The notes under the pieces are model-generated. The model made no database searches. It had not been told where the DNA came from and was given only the letters and a program-made list of their open reading frames with translations. A DNA stretch of 36,045 nucleotides, taken from an uncultured Bacteroidales bacterium. GTDB lineage: Bacteria > Bacteroidota > Bacteroidia > Bacteroidales > UBA4417. Location: positions 1 through 36,045 of the forward strand of contig CAJAXK010000366.1 in assembly GCA_903946925.1 (NCBI GenBank), read 5' to 3'. The position numbers and the translations under genes are program-made. Shown here piece by piece: positions 1 through 11,132 of the stretch. Each line of letters starts with the position of its first letter. Position 1 is the first letter of the stretch.

Positions 1-46
1 ATTTCTGCCTTTTTACTTCCCTAGCTTTTAACGATTCTTTTGCCAT
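1..46 (-). CDS. rpsN: 30S ribosomal protein S14, N-terminal fragment running off the window start
   Basis: Minus-strand ATG at 46..44 reads MAKESLKAREVKRQK, S14-like N-terminus; position directly after rplE as in spc operons. Not in the ORF track (truncated). Confidence 0.8.
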   Translation of the reverse strand, partial: MAKESLKAREVKRQK

Positions 47-57
47 GTCAATATATG

Positions 58-606
58 TTATTTCTTAAATGGTAATCCAAATTCTTTTAACAAAGCCATA
101 CATTCTTTGTCAGTTTTGGCTGTGGTAACAAAAGTGATATCGAGGCCGTTAATTTTCAAAACTTTGTCGATTACAACCTCTGGGAAAATAATCTGTTCGG
201 TGATCCCCATGGTATAATTTCCGCGGCCATCGAAACCTTTAACATTAATACCCCTGAAGTCACGTACACGTGGTATTGCGATAGCAACCAACCTGTCCAG
301 GAATTCGTACATCTGCTCACCTCTTAGGGTTACGCGAACGCCAACCGGCATGTTTTTACGCAACTTGAAGTTTGAGATATCCTTTTTTGATTTAGTGGAA
401 ACTGCTTTCTGACCTGCAATTGCTGTCATTTCGGCTACACCGACATCAATAATTTTTTTATCGGAAATTGCAGTCCCTAAACCCTGATTTAAACAGATTT
501 TAACAAGTTTAGGTACTTGCATGTGGTTTTTGTACTGGAATTGTTCAGTCAATGCCGGAACAACTTCCTGGTGGTACTTTTCTTTGAGGCGAGCTGAATA
601 TTCCAT
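58..606 (-). CDS. rplE: 50S ribosomal protein L5
   Basis: 182 aa; L5 family sequence ([16 protein letters not shown]..., RVRDFRGI); operon position. Confidence 0.97.
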   Translation of the reverse strand: MEYSARLKEKYHQEVVPALTEQFQYKNHMQVPKLVKICLNQGLGTAISDKKIIDVGVAEMTAIAGQKAVSTKSKKDISNFKLRKNMPVGVRVTLRGEQMYEFLDRLVAIAIPRVRDFRGINVKGFDGRGNYTMGITEQIIFPEVVIDKVLKINGLDITFVTTAKTDKECMALLKEFGLPFKK

Positions 607-929
607 TATTTAATTACCTCCCCTGATTTTTTTGAAACACGAACGGTTTTGTTTGTTTTTTCATCTTTCTTATAACCCACCCTGGTAGCTTTACCGCTTC
701 CGTCAATAAGCATAAGGTTAGAGATATGAATAGGCATTTCCTGTTTCAGGATTCCGCCTTTTGGGTTTTTAGCGTTAGCTTTGGTATGTTTCGTAGCCAA
801 GTTTACATTTTCAACAATAGCTTTGTAACTTTCTACCTCAACTTCAAGAACTTTTCCGGTTTTACCTTTTGAGTTGCCGGCAAGGATCTTCACGTTGTCC
901 CCTTTTTTAATATGGACTTTAATACTCAT
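606..929 (-). CDS. rplX: 50S ribosomal protein L24
   Basis: 107 aa; KOW motif ([24 protein letters not shown]); operon position. Confidence 0.96.
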   Translation of the reverse strand: MSIKVHIKKGDNVKILAGNSKGKTGKVLEVEVESYKAIVENVNLATKHTKANAKNPKGGILKQEMPIHISNLMLIDGSGKATRVGYKKDEKTNKTVRVSKKSGEVIK

Positions 930-941
930 AGTTTCTGTAAA

Positions 942-1310
942 TTAAAGCACTTCAGGTGCAAGTGAAACAATTTTCATATACTGTTTTTCCCTAAGTTCCC
1001 TCGAAACTGGCCCGAAAATACGGGTACCAATCATTTCTCCGGCGTTATTGAGAAGAACTACGGCATTGTCGTCGAACCTAATATAAGAACCATCTGCGCG
1101 ACGGATTTCCTTGCTGGTGCGAACCACAACGGCTTTAGCTACAGTTCCTTTTTTTATGTTTCCTGATGGGATGGCTTTTTTCACCGAAACGATGATTTTA
1201 TCGCCTACAGACGCATATTTCCTTCGTGTTCCACCAAGGACCCTTATACAGAGTACCTCTTTGGCACCGCTGTTATCGGCTACCGTAAGTCTTGATTCCT
1301 GCTGTACCAT
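942..1310 (-). CDS. rplN: 50S ribosomal protein L14
   Basis: 122 aa; [37 protein letters not shown]. Confidence 0.98.
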   Translation of the reverse strand: MVQQESRLTVADNSGAKEVLCIRVLGGTRRKYASVGDKIIVSVKKAIPSGNIKKGTVAKAVVVRTSKEIRRADGSYIRFDDNAVVLLNNAGEMIGTRIFGPVSRELREKQYMKIVSLAPEVL

Positions 1311-1312
1311 AA

Positions 1313-1570
1313 TTATTTTGCTCTTTCAATGATTTCAACTAATCTCCAACATTTTGTTTTGCTCAGAGGACGCGTTTCGGATATGCGTACAGTATCACCT
1401 ATACCACATTCATTTTTTTCGTCGTGTGCAGCAAATGTAGAAGTCTTTTTAACGAACTTGTGGTATTTAGGGTGTTTTACACGTCTTTCCACTTGAACTA
1501 CAATGGATTTCTCCATTTTATTGCTTACAACAAGACCGATTTTTTCTTTTCTGAGATTTCTTTCTTCCAT
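1313..1570 (-). CDS. rpsQ: 30S ribosomal protein S17
   Basis: 85 aa; [33 protein letters not shown]; operon position. Confidence 0.97.
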   Translation of the reverse strand: MEERNLRKEKIGLVVSNKMEKSIVVQVERRVKHPKYHKFVKKTSTFAAHDEKNECGIGDTVRISETRPLSKTKCWRLVEIIERAK

Positions 1571-1584
1571 TGCTGTGATAATTA

Positions 1585-1803
1585 TTATTTATTAGCCTTG
1601 TTAGCAACTGCCGATTCTAAACTGCGCTTATGAAGTTCAGTTACCAAACGGGCTACAGTCCTGCGATAAGCCTTAATTTTATTAGGGTTCTCAAGTGGGG
1701 AAACTGCATGGTTCATTTTTAGCTTGCTGAGCTGCATGCGTTCATCATCGAGTCTCTCAATCAACTCTGGAGTTGACAGTTCACGAATAACTTCTTGTTT
1801 CAT
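1585..1803 (-). CDS. rpmC: 50S ribosomal protein L29
   Basis: 72 aa; [46 protein letters not shown]. Confidence 0.95.
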   Translation of the reverse strand: MKQEVIRELSTPELIERLDDERMQLSKLKMNHAVSPLENPNKIKAYRRTVARLVTELHKRSLESAVANKANK

Positions 1804-1847
1804 TTTGCTTCTATTATACGATTGGCAACTTTTGACTGTAAGCCAGA

Positions 1848-2276
1848 TTAAGCTAAATTTTCTTCATAATCCCTGCGAACAACGTATTTTACGGCTATCG
1901 GCAGTTTTTGTGATCCCAAGCGGCATGCTTCTTTGGCTATTTCGGCACTTACGCCTTCCAATTCAAAAAGCAAACGACCTGGGGTTATTCTTGCAACGAA
2001 ATATTCCGGGGCACCTTTACCTTTACCCATACGTACTTCGGCAGGTTTTTTTGTAACAGGTTTGTCAGGGAATACTCTGATCCATAATTGACCTTCACGT
2101 TTCATGTAACGGGTGATTGCCTGACGGGCAGCTTCAATCTGACGACCGGTTAGCCAAACTTCTTCAAGAGCTTTTATACCGAATGAACCGAAAGATAATT
2201 CGTATCCACGTTTGGCATTGCCTTTCATTTTGCCTTTCTGCTGCTTCCTGTATTTTGTTCTTTTAGGCTGTAACAT
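1848..2276 (-). CDS. rplP: 50S ribosomal protein L16
   Basis: 142 aa; [15 protein letters not shown]..., [14 protein letters not shown]. Confidence 0.98.
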   Translation of the reverse strand: MLQPKRTKYRKQQKGKMKGNAKRGYELSFGSFGIKALEEVWLTGRQIEAARQAITRYMKREGQLWIRVFPDKPVTKKPAEVRMGKGKGAPEYFVARITPGRLLFELEGVSAEIAKEACRLGSQKLPIAVKYVVRRDYEENLA

Positions 2277-2314
2277 CGCTAATACTATATGATGATGAGT
2301 ACTTTATTCCTTAC

Positions 2315-3088
2315 TTATTTTTTATTCCTTGGACGACGATCACCGCCACGGTCACCACCTCTTTCGCGATCTCCGCGTGGGCCTTTGCCTGATGGTCTGC
2401 CAGTGCCATGTGATGGTTTATTATCTTTAACAATATTGTCAGTTCCAGGTACCAAATCTACTTTACCATAAATCTCGCCTTTGCAAATCCAGGTTTTAAT
2501 ACCCAATTTACCATAAGTAGTTTGAGCCTCAGCTAAAGCATAGTCGATATCAGCGCGTAATGTGTGCAATGGAATACGGCCTTCTTTGAATTGTTCGCGA
2601 CGGGCCATTTCCGCTCCACCTAAACGTCCTGAGATTTGAACCTTAATTCCTTCGGCACCGATACGCATTGCGGAAGTAATTGCAGTTTTGATAGCTCTCC
2701 TGTAAGAAATACGTCCTTCGAGCTGACGTGCAATGGTATTGCCAACAATAACAGCATCCAATTCAGGGCGTTTAATTTCAGATATGTTAATCTGAACTTC
2801 CTTACCGGTAAGTTTTTTTAATTCTTCTTTAAGTTTATCAACTTCCTGACCAGCTTTACCAATAATAATTCCTGGGCGGGCTGTGTTGATGGTCACAGTT
2901 ACCAATTTGAGCGTGCGTTCAATAATGATATGTGAAATGCCAGCTTTTGAAAGACGTGCATTCAGGTATTTACGAATTTGATCGTCTTCTACCAGTTTAC
3001 TTGCAAATTTCTTACCACCGTACCAGTTAGAATCCCATCCTTTAATGATACCTAACCTGTTGCCGATTGGATTACATTTTTGTCCCAT
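2315..3088 (-). CDS. rpsC: 30S ribosomal protein S3 with basic C-terminal tail
   Basis: 257 aa; [30 protein letters not shown] domain [35 protein letters not shown]-rich tail. Confidence 0.97.
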   Translation of the reverse strand: MGQKCNPIGNRLGIIKGWDSNWYGGKKFASKLVEDDQIRKYLNARLSKAGISHIIIERTLKLVTVTINTARPGIIIGKAGQEVDKLKEELKKLTGKEVQINISEIKRPELDAVIVGNTIARQLEGRISYRRAIKTAITSAMRIGAEGIKVQISGRLGGAEMARREQFKEGRIPLHTLRADIDYALAEAQTTYGKLGIKTWICKGEIYGKVDLVPGTDNIVKDNKPSHGTGRPSGKGPRGDRERGGDRGGDRRPRNKK

Positions 3089-3100
3089 TAGGCTGCTTGA

Positions 3101-3526
3101 TTATTTAGTTACTATTTCAGTTTCTTCCACTTTCACCCTACTGCCCAAAATAACAGTAACATGATTTGAACGCTTTTTGATGCGGTGAGCCCGACCCTGA
3201 GGTGCAGGTTGTACCCTTTTCAGACTACGGCCACCATCAGTTTTAACCTCCATAATGTAGAGATTGCTGTCTTCCATACGCACACCTTCATTTTTCTGTT
3301 GCCAGTTAGCTAAGGCAGATTTCAAAAGCTTTCCAAGTTTCTCGGCAGCGTAGTTTGGAGTATGTTGCAGAATGTGCATTGCAGTTTCTACATTTTTTCC
3401 GCTTACCAGATTGGCTACAAGCCGCATTTTTCTGGGTGAGGAAGGGCAGTCGTTCAATTTGGCAAAATACATTGTTTTATTTGCCTCTTTTCTCTGCTCA
3501 GCTGAATTATGTTTTCTTGATCCCAT
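3101..3526 (-). CDS. rplV: 50S ribosomal protein L22
   Basis: 141 aa; L22 signature GRAHRIKKRSNHVTVIL. Confidence 0.96.
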   Translation of the reverse strand: MGSRKHNSAEQRKEANKTMYFAKLNDCPSSPRKMRLVANLVSGKNVETAMHILQHTPNYAAEKLGKLLKSALANWQQKNEGVRMEDSNLYIMEVKTDGGRSLKRVQPAPQGRAHRIKKRSNHVTVILGSRVKVEETEIVTK

Positions 3527-3541
3527 TGTTGCTAAGTCTTA

Positions 3542-3814
3542 TTACTTCTTACCTTTATTTCCGGCATGTCCCCTAAAAATACGGGTAGGACTGAATTCCC
3601 CTAATTTATGCCCAACCATGTTCTCGGTCACATAAACAGGTATAAACTTATTCCCGTTATGAACAGCTATAGTTTGACCAACAAAGTCAGGAGTTATTGT
3701 TGATGACCTTGACCAGGTTTTAACTACAACTTTCTTTTTACTCTCAATCAGGTCAAGAACCTTTTTTTCAAGTTTATAATCTATGAAAGGGCCTTTTTTT
3801 AGCGAACGGCTCAT
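3542..3814 (-). CDS. rpsS: 30S ribosomal protein S19
   Basis: 90 aa; [42 protein letters not shown]. Confidence 0.98.
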   Translation of the reverse strand: MSRSLKKGPFIDYKLEKKVLDLIESKKKVVVKTWSRSSTITPDFVGQTIAVHNGNKFIPVYVTENMVGHKLGEFSPTRIFRGHAGNKGKK

Positions 3815-3832
3815 GATGCTTTATGTATTAGA

Positions 3833-4657
3833 TTACTTCTTCCTTCTTTCAATAATGTATTTATCCGAAGCATTGGTCTTCGAGCGGGTTTTGTAACCCT
3901 TGGCTGGAGTGCCCTTGCGTGTACGTGGATGTCCACCAGTAGCCCTACCTTCGCCTCCACCCATTGGGTGATCAACAGGGTTCATAACAACCGGACGTGT
4001 GCGAGGCCTACGACCTAACCATCTTGAGCGACCAGCTTTACCTGAAACTTCGAGTTGATGATCACCATTAGATACCATACCCACAGTAGCTTTACAGGTT
4101 TGAAGGATTAACCGGGTTTCTCCCGAAGGCATCCTAACAACAGCAAACTTACCGTCCCTCGACATTAACTGAGCTGATGCACCAGCACTACGAACTAATT
4201 TGGCGCCTTGTCCAGGACGAAGCTCAATGTTGTGAATCATTGTACCGAAGGGGATCTCGCTCATAAAGAGTGCGTTTCCAACTTCAGGAGCAGCTCCTAC
4301 GCCCGACAACAATTCCATTCCCACTTTAAGACCTTGGGGTGCTAAAATATACCGCTTTTCACCATCGGCATACCACAACAAAGCTATGCGGCCGGTGCGG
4401 TTTGGGTCATACTCGATCGTTTTAACAACGGCCGGAATATTATCTTTTTCGCGTTTGAAATCGATTACACGATAATGTTGTTTATTACCACCACCCATGT
4501 AACGCATAGTCATTTTTCCGTCGTGATTACGGCCACCAGACTTATGCTGAGGTTCAAGCAAACTTTTCTCGGGCACCGAAGTGGTGATTTCGTCGAAGGT
4601 GCTGATAACCTTAAAACGCTGACCGGGTGAGGTTGGTTTAAATTTCTTGAGAGCCAT
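3833..4657 (-). CDS. rplB: 50S ribosomal protein L2
   Basis: 274 aa; [34 protein letters not shown]. Confidence 0.98.
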   Translation of the reverse strand: MALKKFKPTSPGQRFKVISTFDEITTSVPEKSLLEPQHKSGGRNHDGKMTMRYMGGGNKQHYRVIDFKREKDNIPAVVKTIEYDPNRTGRIALLWYADGEKRYILAPQGLKVGMELLSGVGAAPEVGNALFMSEIPFGTMIHNIELRPGQGAKLVRSAGASAQLMSRDGKFAVVRMPSGETRLILQTCKATVGMVSNGDHQLEVSGKAGRSRWLGRRPRTRPVVMNPVDHPMGGGEGRATGGHPRTRKGTPAKGYKTRSKTNASDKYIIERRKK

Positions 4658-4663
4658 TATTCC

Positions 4664-4954
4664 TTAGATATTGCTGTAAAAATCTATTGATTCGCCTTTA
4701 GCTAATGTGATGATAGCCTTTTTAAATGAATTGGTCTTGCCTGAAAGAACACCGGCTTTTGTAAAGCGCGATTTCCGTTTACCAGCGTATGTCATTGTGT
4801 TGACGTCTTCAACTTCAACGTTATACAAATCTTTCACAGCTTTTTTAATCTGCAATTTATTTGCACGTTTGTCAACTACAAAGCCATAACGTCCCAGTTT
4901 TTCGCCAAGGGCTGTCATTTTTTCAGTAATGATTGGCTTGATGATGATACCCAT
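4664..4954 (-). CDS. rplW: 50S ribosomal protein L23
   Basis: 96 aa; IIKPIITEKMTALGEKLGRYGFVVDKRANKLQIKKAVKDLYNVEVEDVNT. Confidence 0.96.
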   Translation of the reverse strand: MGIIIKPIITEKMTALGEKLGRYGFVVDKRANKLQIKKAVKDLYNVEVEDVNTMTYAGKRKSRFTKAGVLSGKTNSFKKAIITLAKGESIDFYSNI

Positions 4955-4991
4955 CGCTAATTTATTTTAATGTTATTGCTAACGGTATTGA

Positions 4992-5621
4992 TTAATTTTC
5001 AAACGATTTTTCAATTTCGCTTACAGAACTTACCAACAATATAAGATTCTGGGCATTGAGTATGTCGTAAGTATTAAGATCGCAGGCGCGGGTTACTTTT
5101 GCCCTTTTCAAATTACGCGACGAAAGCACTATATTTTGAATATTTTCGGGCAATACCATCAATGTTTTACGACCTTGAAGGTTTAACGCTGACAAAACTG
5201 AGGCAAACTCACGGGTTTTTGGAGTTTCAAAGTTGAAATCTTCAATAACCATAATGTTGTTATCTTTTACCTTGTAGGCCAAAGCTGAAAGACGCGCCAA
5301 TTTTTTCAATTTTTTGTTCAGTTTGAAACTATAATCGCGTGGCTGAGGACCAAATGCACGAGCTCCTCCCCGGAATAAAGGTGATTTACGGCTACCTGCT
5401 CGCGCCCCACCAGTTCCTTTTTGCTTTTTCAGTTTCTTTGTGCTTCCACTCACCATTGATTTTTCGAGTGAAGCATGAGTGCCTTGACGCTGATTTGCAA
5501 GATACTGTTTGGTATCGAGGTAAATTGCGTGATCATTAGGAGTTACCTCGAAAATACTATCGCTGAGAGTAACTGTTTTGGCTGTTTTTTCGCCCTTGAT
5601 GTTATATACTGTTAGCTCCAT
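4992..5621 (-). CDS. rplD: 50S ribosomal protein L4
   Basis: 209 aa; [43 protein letters not shown]. Confidence 0.97.
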   Translation of the reverse strand: MELTVYNIKGEKTAKTVTLSDSIFEVTPNDHAIYLDTKQYLANQRQGTHASLEKSMVSGSTKKLKKQKGTGGARAGSRKSPLFRGGARAFGPQPRDYSFKLNKKLKKLARLSALAYKVKDNNIMVIEDFNFETPKTREFASVLSALNLQGRKTLMVLPENIQNIVLSSRNLKRAKVTRACDLNTYDILNAQNLILLVSSVSEIEKSFEN

Positions 5622-6241
5622 CTTTCAACAATTACATATGAACCACTAGCTCCTGGAATAGAACCTTTAATTACAAGCAGATTTTTTTCAGGTACAATTT
5701 TCATAATCTGCAAGTTTATCATCTTAACGCGATTGACTCCCATGTGGCCAGCCATGCGCATTCCCTTGAAAACTTTGCTTGGGTAGGAAGAAGCTCCAAC
5801 TGAACCCGGTGCCCTAAGCCTGTTGTGCTGACCGTGGGTAGCACCACCAACACCCGAAAAACCATGACGGCGAACTACACCCTGAAAACCTTTACCAATT
5901 GTTGTTCCAACAACATCAATAAATTCACCTTCTTCAAAAATATCCACTTTTAAAATATCACCAAATGTTTTTTGATGATCAGCTTCAAAACGTGTAAATT
6001 CTTTAACAATCCGTTTAGGTGCAATCCCAGCCTTCTTAAAATGACCAATTTCAGCTTTGTTCGAGTGCTTTTCTTTCTTGTCCTCATACGCAAGCTGAAT
6101 AGCTTCGTAACCGTCATTCTCCAAGGTCCTGACTTGGGTAACAAAGCAAGGACCAGCTTCGATAACCGTACATGCTACGTTTTTGCCATTGGCATCAAAC
6201 AAGCTAGTCATTCCTATTTTTTTTCCGATAATTCCTGACAT
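5612..6241 (-). CDS. rplC: 50S ribosomal protein L3
   Basis: 209 aa; [66 protein letters not shown]; overlaps rplD by 10 bp. Confidence 0.97.
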   Translation of the reverse strand: MSGIIGKKIGMTSLFDANGKNVACTVIEAGPCFVTQVRTLENDGYEAIQLAYEDKKEKHSNKAEIGHFKKAGIAPKRIVKEFTRFEADHQKTFGDILKVDIFEEGEFIDVVGTTIGKGFQGVVRRHGFSGVGGATHGQHNRLRAPGSVGASSYPSKVFKGMRMAGHMGVNRVKMINLQIMKIVPEKNLLVIKGSIPGASGSYVIVERWS

Positions 6242-6298
6242 TATATCGAGATATTAATGTTTCTTATTTTATTCTTTCAATCCTAAACCTGATTAAGA

Positions 6299-6604
6299 TT
6301 AGATTTTAATTTCTACTTCAACACCGCTTGGCAACTCAAGTTTCATAAGAGCGTCAATAGTTTTCGCAGTTGAACTGTAGATATCAAGCAACCTTTTGTA
6401 AGAACTCAACTCAAACTGTTCGCGCGACTTTTTGTTTACGAAAGTTGATTTAAGAACGGTATAAATCTTTTTATCAGTTGGAAGAGGAATTGGCCCGTTA
6501 ACAATTGCACCGGTCAATTTTACCGTCTTCACGATCTTTTCGGCAGATTTGTCCACCAAATTATGATCGTACGATTTCAGCTTTATTCTAATCCTCTGGT
6601 TCAC
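6299..6604 (-). CDS. rpsJ: 30S ribosomal protein S10
   Basis: 101 aa; [41 protein letters not shown]. Confidence 0.97.
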   Translation of the reverse strand: MNQRIRIKLKSYDHNLVDKSAEKIVKTVKLTGAIVNGPIPLPTDKKIYTVLKSTFVNKKSREQFELSSYKRLLDIYSSTAKTIDALMKLELPSGVEVEIKI

Positions 6605-6639
6605 GTTGTAATCTTTATTACGTTATTATGACTGAATTT

Positions 6640-8736
6640 TTATCCTTTGATCTTGGCAATTACATCTTCGGCAATGAACTTTGGTACTTCCTGGTAATGT
6701 GAGAATTCCATACTTGAATTTCCCCTCCCGGATGTTACAGTCCTTAAACTTGTAACATATCCAAACATTTCCGACAACGGCACTTTAGCTTTGACAATCT
6801 GATATTTGATTTTGGCATCAATGTTTTCAACCACAGCCCTACGCTTGTTAAGGTCACCGGTTACATCACCAACATAATTATCAGGACAAACAACTTCTAT
6901 TTTCATGATAGGCTCAAGCAGAACACTTTTAGCTTTGCGGGCAGCCTCTTTGAAACCAATTTTAGCACAGATTTCAAAAGCTAATGCATCGCTATCAACT
7001 GCGTGGAACGAACCATCAATTAATTTAACTTTCATGCTTTCTAGAGCAAATCCGGCCATTACGCCATTCGACATTGCAGCTTTAAAGCCTTTTTCAATAG
7101 GTCCGATAAATTCTTTTGGAATATTTCCGCCTTTTACTTCATTATCGAACTGAAGCCCTTTAAATTCAGAATCATCAGCAGGTCCAAGTTCAAAGATGAT
7201 ATCAGCGAATTTCCCTTTACCACCAGTTTGTTTTTTATAAACTTCGCGATGATGAACTGTAGCAGTAACAGCTTCACGGTAAGCTACTTGTGGTGCGCCT
7301 TGGTTTACTTCAAGTTTAAATTCCCTACGCAAACGGTCAGTCAGGATATCTAAGTGCAATTCGCCCATTCCAGATATAACGGTCTGACCAGTTTCCTGAT
7401 CGGTACGAATCTTGAAGGTTGGATCTTCTTCAGCCAATTTTAATAGGGCAATATCAAGTTTGTCCAAATCATCCTGGGTACGTGGCTCAATAGCAACACT
7501 TATAACAGGCTCTGGGAAAGACATTGACTCCAAAATAATTGGATTTTTTTCATCACACAATGTATCGCCGGTACGAATTTGTTTAAATCCAACAGCGGCA
7601 CCTATATCACCAGCTTCAATAAATTCCAAAGGAATTTGTTTGTTGGCGTGCATTTGCATTATGCGTGAAATACGCTCTTTCTTTCCGGTTGAGGCATTCA
7701 GTACATAACTTCCTGACTGAAGGGAACCTGAATATACCCTGAAGAAAGCTATACGACCTACAAATGGATCAGTTGCAATTTTGAAAGCCAAAGCGGCAAA
7801 AGGTTCATCTGAATCAATATGGCGAATTTCTTCTTTTTCTGTATCTGGATTTATACCAGTAACCGCTGGAACATCATAAGGATTAGGCAGATATAAACAA
7901 ACAGCATCTAAAAGATTTTGAACGCCTTTGTTTTTAAACGCTGAACCACAAATTACCGGGGTAATCTTCATTTCGAGTGTAGCCTGACGAATAATGCGGC
8001 GCATTTCTTCCTCAGTTATTGAGTTATGGTCGTTAAAGAATTTCTCCAACAAAACATCATCCTCTTCGGCACAACCTTCAACGAGACGGGTACGATAAAC
8101 GTCAACTATTTCGACCAAATCTTCAGGAACAGGTCCTTCGGAATAATGCATCCCCTTGGAATCATCATCCCAGATAATTGCCTTATTGCTAATCAAATCA
8201 ACAATTCCTTGAAAAGTATCTTCGGAACCAATTGGAATTTGCAGTGGAACTGCATTTGCACCCAACTTTTCTTTAAGCTCGTCAATAACTGCAAAGAAAT
8301 CAGCACCGGCGCGATCCATCTTGTTGATGAAACAAATACGTGGTACACTGTATTTATCAGCTTGTTTCCATACAGTTTCACTCTGTGGTTCAACACCACC
8401 AACTGCACAAAAAACAGCAACAGCTCCATCCAATACCCTAAGTGAACGTTCTACTTCAACAGTAAAATCAACGTGTCCCGGAGTATCTATAATATTTAAG
8501 CGGTAATCTTGCGATTCAAATTCCCAACTAACTGTAGTAGCAGCAGAGGTGATGGTAATTCCACGTTCCTGTTCCTGGATCATCCAGTCCATTGTAGCGG
8601 TACCATCATGTACTTCACCAAGCTTATAATTACGGCCGGTGTAATACAATATACGCTCCGTCGTCGTCGTTTTGCCGGCGTCGATATGGGCCATAATGCC
8701 TATGTTTCGCGTATATTTCAGTTTATCTGATGACAT
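6640..8736 (-). CDS. fusA: Elongation factor G
   Basis: 698 aa; GTPase motifs [27 protein letters not shown]; between rpsG and rpsJ. Confidence 0.98.
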   Translation of the reverse strand: MSSDKLKYTRNIGIMAHIDAGKTTTTERILYYTGRNYKLGEVHDGTATMDWMIQEQERGITITSAATTVSWEFESQDYRLNIIDTPGHVDFTVEVERSLRVLDGAVAVFCAVGGVEPQSETVWKQADKYSVPRICFINKMDRAGADFFAVIDELKEKLGANAVPLQIPIGSEDTFQGIVDLISNKAIIWDDDSKGMHYSEGPVPEDLVEIVDVYRTRLVEGCAEEDDVLLEKFFNDHNSITEEEMRRIIRQATLEMKITPVICGSAFKNKGVQNLLDAVCLYLPNPYDVPAVTGINPDTEKEEIRHIDSDEPFAALAFKIATDPFVGRIAFFRVYSGSLQSGSYVLNASTGKKERISRIMQMHANKQIPLEFIEAGDIGAAVGFKQIRTGDTLCDEKNPIILESMSFPEPVISVAIEPRTQDDLDKLDIALLKLAEEDPTFKIRTDQETGQTVISGMGELHLDILTDRLRREFKLEVNQGAPQVAYREAVTATVHHREVYKKQTGGKGKFADIIFELGPADDSEFKGLQFDNEVKGGNIPKEFIGPIEKGFKAAMSNGVMAGFALESMKVKLIDGSFHAVDSDALAFEICAKIGFKEAARKAKSVLLEPIMKIEVVCPDNYVGDVTGDLNKRRAVVENIDAKIKYQIVKAKVPLSEMFGYVTSLRTVTSGRGNSSMEFSHYQEVPKFIAEDVIAKIKG

Positions 8737-8765
8737 GTATTAACCTTCCTTTAAAAAACTTAAAA

Positions 8766-9233
8766 TTAGAACCGGAAATGCGAGAAAGCTTTGTTAGCTT
8801 CTGCCATACGGTGTGTATCTTCTTTCTTTTTGAATGCTGAACCTTCTTCTTTGTAGGCTGCCATAATCTCACTGGCTAATTTAGAAGCCATTGATTTTTC
8901 GTGCCTACGACGTGAGTAGAGAATAAGGTTTTTCATTCCTATCGACTGTTTACGGCCTGGACGTATTTCAGATGGAATCTGAAAAGTAGCACCGCCAATA
9001 CGACGGCTGCGAACCTCTACGTTAGGAGTAACATTAGCCAAGGCTTTTTTCCAGACTTCCAAACCGTCTTCTTTAAGTTTTTCAGTTACGAGTTCAATTG
9101 CGTCGTAAAAAATGTCGTAAGCGCAGTTTTTCTTTCCACGCTCCATCATATTGTTTACAAACTTGGTAACAACCTGTTCGTTGAACTTTGGATCAGGTAG
9201 TATGACGCGTTTTTTGGGTGATGATTTCCTCAT
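8766..9233 (-). CDS. rpsG: 30S ribosomal protein S7
   Basis: 155 aa; [44 protein letters not shown]. Confidence 0.97.
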   Translation of the reverse strand: MRKSSPKKRVILPDPKFNEQVVTKFVNNMMERGKKNCAYDIFYDAIELVTEKLKEDGLEVWKKALANVTPNVEVRSRRIGGATFQIPSEIRPGRKQSIGMKNLILYSRRRHEKSMASKLASEIMAAYKEEGSAFKKKEDTHRMAEANKAFSHFRF

Positions 9234-9265
9234 TTTGAAATATCCTTATCGTTTCGACAATTCAA

Positions 9266-9679
9266 TTATTTTTTCTTGCCTGCTACAGGTTTCTTAGCCA
9301 ATGCACCTTTTTTTGGACGCTTTGTACCGTATTTTGATCGGCTTTGATTCCGGCCATCTACGCCAGATGTGTCTAAAGCTCCACGAATAATATGGTAACG
9401 TACACCTGGCAAATCTTTCACACGACCACCTCTGATCATTACGATTGAGTGCTCTTGTAAATTATGGCCTTCACCTGGGATATAAGCGTTTACTTCTTTA
9501 CCATTTGTGAGACGAACCCTTGCTACTTTACGCATTGCAGAGTTAGGTTTCTTAGGTGTAGTTGTATAAACCCTTGTACAAACCCCGCGGCGCTGAGGAC
9601 ATGAATCCAATGCCGGTGATTTGCTCTTATCTGTCAGTTTTTGACGACCTTTACGAACCAGTTGTGCTATTGTAGGCAT
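9266..9679 (-). CDS. rpsL: 30S ribosomal protein S12
   Basis: 137 aa; [48 protein letters not shown]. Confidence 0.98.
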   Translation of the reverse strand: MPTIAQLVRKGRQKLTDKSKSPALDSCPQRRGVCTRVYTTTPKKPNSAMRKVARVRLTNGKEVNAYIPGEGHNLQEHSIVMIRGGRVKDLPGVRYHIIRGALDTSGVDGRNQSRSKYGTKRPKKGALAKKPVAGKKK

Positions 9680-9731
9680 ATTGAATCTATTGATTTTTCT
9701 GTTATTTCAGGTATTTTTTTCTAAAGGGCTG

Positions 9732-9761
9732 CAAAAGTAAAACTTAATTTTTGATTATCAA
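9732..9761 (-). promoter_or_regulatory. Bacteroidota-type sigma-ABfr promoter for the rpsL operon
   Basis: Minus strand TTG-N19-TACTTTTG, matching the Bacteroidetes -33/-7 consensus (TTTG / TAnnTTTG); ~50 bp upstream of the rpsL ATG. Confidence 0.65.
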
Positions 9762-9813
9762 TATGATAACCTAAATATATTTGTGTTATTTTTGACAGAT
9801 TTTCGCAAATAGC

Positions 9814-9852
9814 AAAAAAAAATGCCCTTTGCAGATTTCTCCTACAATGGGC
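9814..9852 (-). terminator. Intrinsic terminator of a short transcript upstream of rpsL
   Basis: Minus strand GCCCATTGTAG-GAGAAAT-CTGCAAAGGGC (one A-A mismatch, one G-U pair) followed by CA and a T9 tract. Confidence 0.75.
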
Positions 9853-10056
9853 TTTCATCTTTAACTACGGGGTATAACTATGATAATAAGACGTTTAACA
9901 CAAGAGGCTTTCGCAAAAGCTGCAAACAGTTTCCTGCCTACTTTATCGTGTTTTGAAACCTATATCGTCTTACTTTCTCAGGTTTCCCGGACTGTAAAAA
10001 ACTTTAGTCCTTCGCTAATAAACGGTTGCATTATAAAAATCCTGCCGCTTTAGGAG
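9814..10056 (-). ncRNA. Candidate stand-alone ncRNA (~240 nt); 6S-RNA-like architecture suspected, identity unproven
   Basis: Bounded by promoter TTG-N17-TATCTTTG (10061-10089) and the terminator at 9814-9852. Nested complementary segments: 9986-9989/9868-9871, 9966-9972/9887-9893 (7 bp), 9948-9952/9897-9901, 9936-9939/9905-9908, with ~13/15-nt unpaired strands forming a central bubble. No long ORF. Confidence 0.5.
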
Positions 10057-10060
10057 GGTG

Positions 10061-10089
10061 CAAAGATACAACTTATTTATTACGTGCAA
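10061..10089 (-). promoter_or_regulatory. Bacteroidota-type promoter for the candidate ncRNA
   Basis: Minus strand TTG (10089-10087), 18-bp spacer, TATCTTTG (10068-10061), matching TAnnTTTG. Confidence 0.6.
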
Positions 10090-10238
10090 CATTAAGCATA
10101 AAATAATTACCATATATTTATACACATACTTATTAATTATAGCTAATTAATTTAAAATGAATTGCTTGAACTGTTTTTACTAACATTCTCCTGATAAAGA
10201 AAATGCCGTAAGCCGTCAATTTTGGCAAAAAACAGGTT

Positions 10239-10985
10239 TTATAAGCGGTTTTTAAGTATCATTACCGTGCTGTCCAAGTCGGGAATTACAACTAATTGTT
10301 CAGGGATTTTAGCCGAAAACTCGTCAACTGCCTTCACAAGGCCTTCCCACTTTTCGTTATAATCGTGAATAATTATAACTCCCCCTTGTGAAAGCCTTGG
10401 GTAAAAATACTCAAGGCCAGCTTTGGTGGGGTTATACAAATCGGCATCCATGTTTACGAGGGCGAAATTGTATTCTTGAAGCCCAACAGCAGAATCGGGA
10501 AAATGGCCGGGATGCACTTTTATTTTATCCGTATTGCCCCCAATGTTTTTCAATACCTTATTAATAGAGGTATCGGCAAAGTCGTTTGATGAATAGGTGG
10601 CTGCCTTCCCGGTTTCAGGTTTCAGGTCTGCATTGGTAAACCCTTCGAATGTATCGAACAAATGAAACATCCGGCTTGAATCCATCAAATGTATCAGCCT
10701 TGCGCTTTCGCCTTTGTAAACACCAAGTTCGGCAAAATCGCCTTTTACATCCCTTTGTTTTAATCGTTGGACCTGAATCCAAAAATTGTAAAGCCTAACT
10801 TTATCGGGATAATTGCGTGATAGCTTTAGTAGTTCGTGGCTAATGTGGCCATCTTTGCGCGCTTTCTCCCAAACTGGAGGCTCGTAGGTTTCGCCGAAAA
10901 ACATATCCCAAACATATTTGATCAAGAAAACCAATACGATAAGGATGATGGAAAAATTGAACAATTGGAATAAAGGAAGGTGCAT
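10239..10985 (-). CDS. TylF/macrocin-O-methyltransferase-like SAM-dependent methyltransferase
   Basis: GDFAELGVYKGESARLIHLMDSSRMFHLFDTFEGF ... VNMDADLYNPTKAGLEYFYPRLSQGGVIIIHDY. ORF track starts at a GTG (11057) inside a REP-like sequence; the ATG at 10985 (MHLPLFQLFNF...) is more plausible. Confidence 0.8.
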   Translation of the reverse strand: MHLPLFQLFNFSIILIVLVFLIKYVWDMFFGETYEPPVWEKARKDGHISHELLKLSRNYPDKVRLYNFWIQVQRLKQRDVKGDFAELGVYKGESARLIHLMDSSRMFHLFDTFEGFTNADLKPETGKAATYSSNDFADTSINKVLKNIGGNTDKIKVHPGHFPDSAVGLQEYNFALVNMDADLYNPTKAGLEYFYPRLSQGGVIIIHDYNEKWEGLVKAVDEFSAKIPEQLVVIPDLDSTVMILKNRL

Positions 10986-11045
10986 GGCGGATTGGGTAAA
11001 AGCGTATGCAAAGTAACGGAAAAAACGTGAATAGGTGTTTGGGTT

Positions 11046-11072
11046 GTGTCTGCACACCCGCAGGGCGCCTGA
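11046..11072 (-). repeat. REP-like sequence, upstream inverted copy
   Basis: GTGTCTGCACACCC-GCA-GGGCGCCTGA; first 14 bp are the exact reverse complement of GGGTGTGCAGACAC at 11934-11947 and 11964-11977. Confidence 0.7.
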
Positions 11073-11132
11073 AAGGTTACCCTTAATTCCTCGGGATCAA
11101 AAAGCAACAGCCCTCTTTGCAATTAAAAAGAT

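Noticed and set aside
1111-8730. Plus-strand ORFs inside the ribosomal operon (e.g. 1111-1332, 1724-2056, 8026-8445)
   Set aside because: Antisense shadows of highly conserved ribosomal and fusA genes.
9722-9865. 43-codon minus-strand ORF (MKAHCRRNLQRAFFF...) upstream of rpsL
   Set aside because: Spans the terminator, poly-T tract and rpsL promoter; composition non-coding.
9840-10056. tmRNA or RNase P RNA identity for the ncRNA candidate
   Set aside because: Could not find tmRNA tRNA-like ends or a GENNYALAA-type tag, nor RNase P P4 signature sequences.
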